From positions 1 to 48,134 of the forward strand of contig CACIXR010000003.1 of NCBI GenBank assembly GCA_902590695.1: 48,134 bases of DNA, read 5' to 3'. Positions 47,787 to 48,134 of the stretch are shown piece after piece. How positions within the stretch are numbered: position 1 is the first letter of the stretch; every line of letters starts with the position of its first letter. Source of the stretch: an uncultured Alphaproteobacteria bacterium. GTDB lineage: Bacteria; Pseudomonadota; Alphaproteobacteria; HIMB59; GCA-002718135. The notes below the pieces were generated by a model that saw only the letters and a program-made list of their open reading frames with translations, did not search any database and was not told the origin of the DNA. The position numbers were made by a program, and so were the translations under genes.

Positions 47787-48134
47787 TCAAATGATTTAAT
47801 ATTTGATTAAGCTTTAATTCTTTTTGTTCGCCAGTCGTTAAATTTTTAATAGTAAAAAAATCACCATTAAACTCATTTTCTCCAATAATAATTATATGTG
47901 ATGCTGAAGATGCATTTGCTTTTGTAAATGATTTTTTTAAATTGTATTTATAATTCCAGTAATATGAAATTCTATTTTCAGATAAATATTTTTGTAGATA
48001 AAGAAAAAAATCTGTAAATTTTTCATTTGTTACAGCAATATGAATAGTTGAGCTTATTTTTTTTTCGGACTCCATTAATAATGCAATTCTTTCAATACCT
48101 GCGGCCCATCCAATACCGGGTATATCAGGCCCGC
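47770..48134 (-). CDS. hisS: Histidyl-tRNA synthetase, C-terminal part (5' end beyond window)
   Basis: Only the last 120 or so codons are inside the window. The frame is open to the right edge, and residues before the first internal Met read [20 protein letters not shown], which is class II motif 3 of HisRS. The rest is the anticodon-binding domain ([21 protein letters not shown] ... [13 protein letters not shown] ... [11 protein letters not shown]). HisRS charges tRNA-His. It is upstream of prfA with a 17-base overlap. Identity is clear from motif 3; the start lies outside. Confidence 0.93.
   Translation of the reverse strand, partial: GPDIPGIGWAAGIERIALLMESEKKISSTIHIAVTNEKFTDFFLYLQKYLSENRISYYWNYKYNLKKSFTKANASSASHIIIIGENEFNGDFFTIKNLTTGEQKELKLNQILNHLNDKSR

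Overview
The window is strongly AT-rich and gene-dense. Gene families, order and short or overlapping junctions fit a streamlined alphaproteobacterium of marine type (Pelagibacterales, or an AEGEAN-169/HIMB59-like lineage). This rests on the DUF4167-prmC-prfA-hisS order, the yqeY-dnaG-rpoD and carA-carB-greA blocks, an alphaproteobacterial-type L36 and a DUF2177 protein. The lineage is an inference; no 16S rRNA is present.

Region 1 (1-5523) is housekeeping: the 3' part of ligA, a convergent uvrD/pcrA helicase, and mlaA-mlaC for outer-membrane lipid transport. Region 2 (5546-23418) is an 18-kb carbohydrate-use cluster. It holds two CUT1-type sugar ABC transporters, only one of which has its own ATPase gene, and a LacI-family repressor whose probable operator is a 16-bp palindrome at 11615-11630. 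It also holds two Gfo/Idh/MocA dehydrogenases, a TIM-barrel isomerase, an aldo/keto reductase, a PhyH-type oxygenase, a class II aldolase, an MFS carrier, a GH4 glycosidase and a PanB-like protein without the usual metal ligands. The GH4 gene starts with TTG behind a leader that can fold into alternative hairpins, one of which hides the ribosome binding site. Both substrate-binding-protein genes end in a strong intercistronic hairpin. A tRNA-Ile(CAT) lies between the second ABC operon and GH4.

Region 3 (23415-40305) is mostly core: a metallo-beta-lactamase-fold hydrolase, rpoD, dnaG and yqeY on the minus strand, then carA, carB, greA, an ELM1-family protein, a 2OG-Fe(II) oxygenase and trxB on the plus strand. 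A 41-codon rpmJ follows at 36146-36271, then a gamma-glutamyltransferase-family enzyme, guaC, ispA and a DUF2177 membrane protein.

Region 4 (40358-42914) is the clearest mobile segment. A C5-cytosine DNA methyltransferase and a putative PD-(D/E)XK-type endonuclease form a restriction-modification pair between two perfect 47-bp direct repeats. The right repeat is the 3' part of an intact tRNA-Val(GAC); the left is a displaced copy of the same tRNA end. Inside the repeats are two copies of a 17-bp TGTACA-N5-TGTACA sequence, and on the left three TTACAT repeats at exact 10-bp spacing. No integrase is present, so it looks like a minimal, integrase-less island inserted at the anticodon loop of a tRNA gene. 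The tRNA itself has the unusual base C33.

Region 5 (43136-48134) holds a GNAT acetyltransferase, a flavin-reductase-like protein and an M23 peptidase in tight succession, then DUF4167, prmC, prfA and the 3' end of hisS on the minus strand. No intergenic gap above about 300 bases remains without a described feature.
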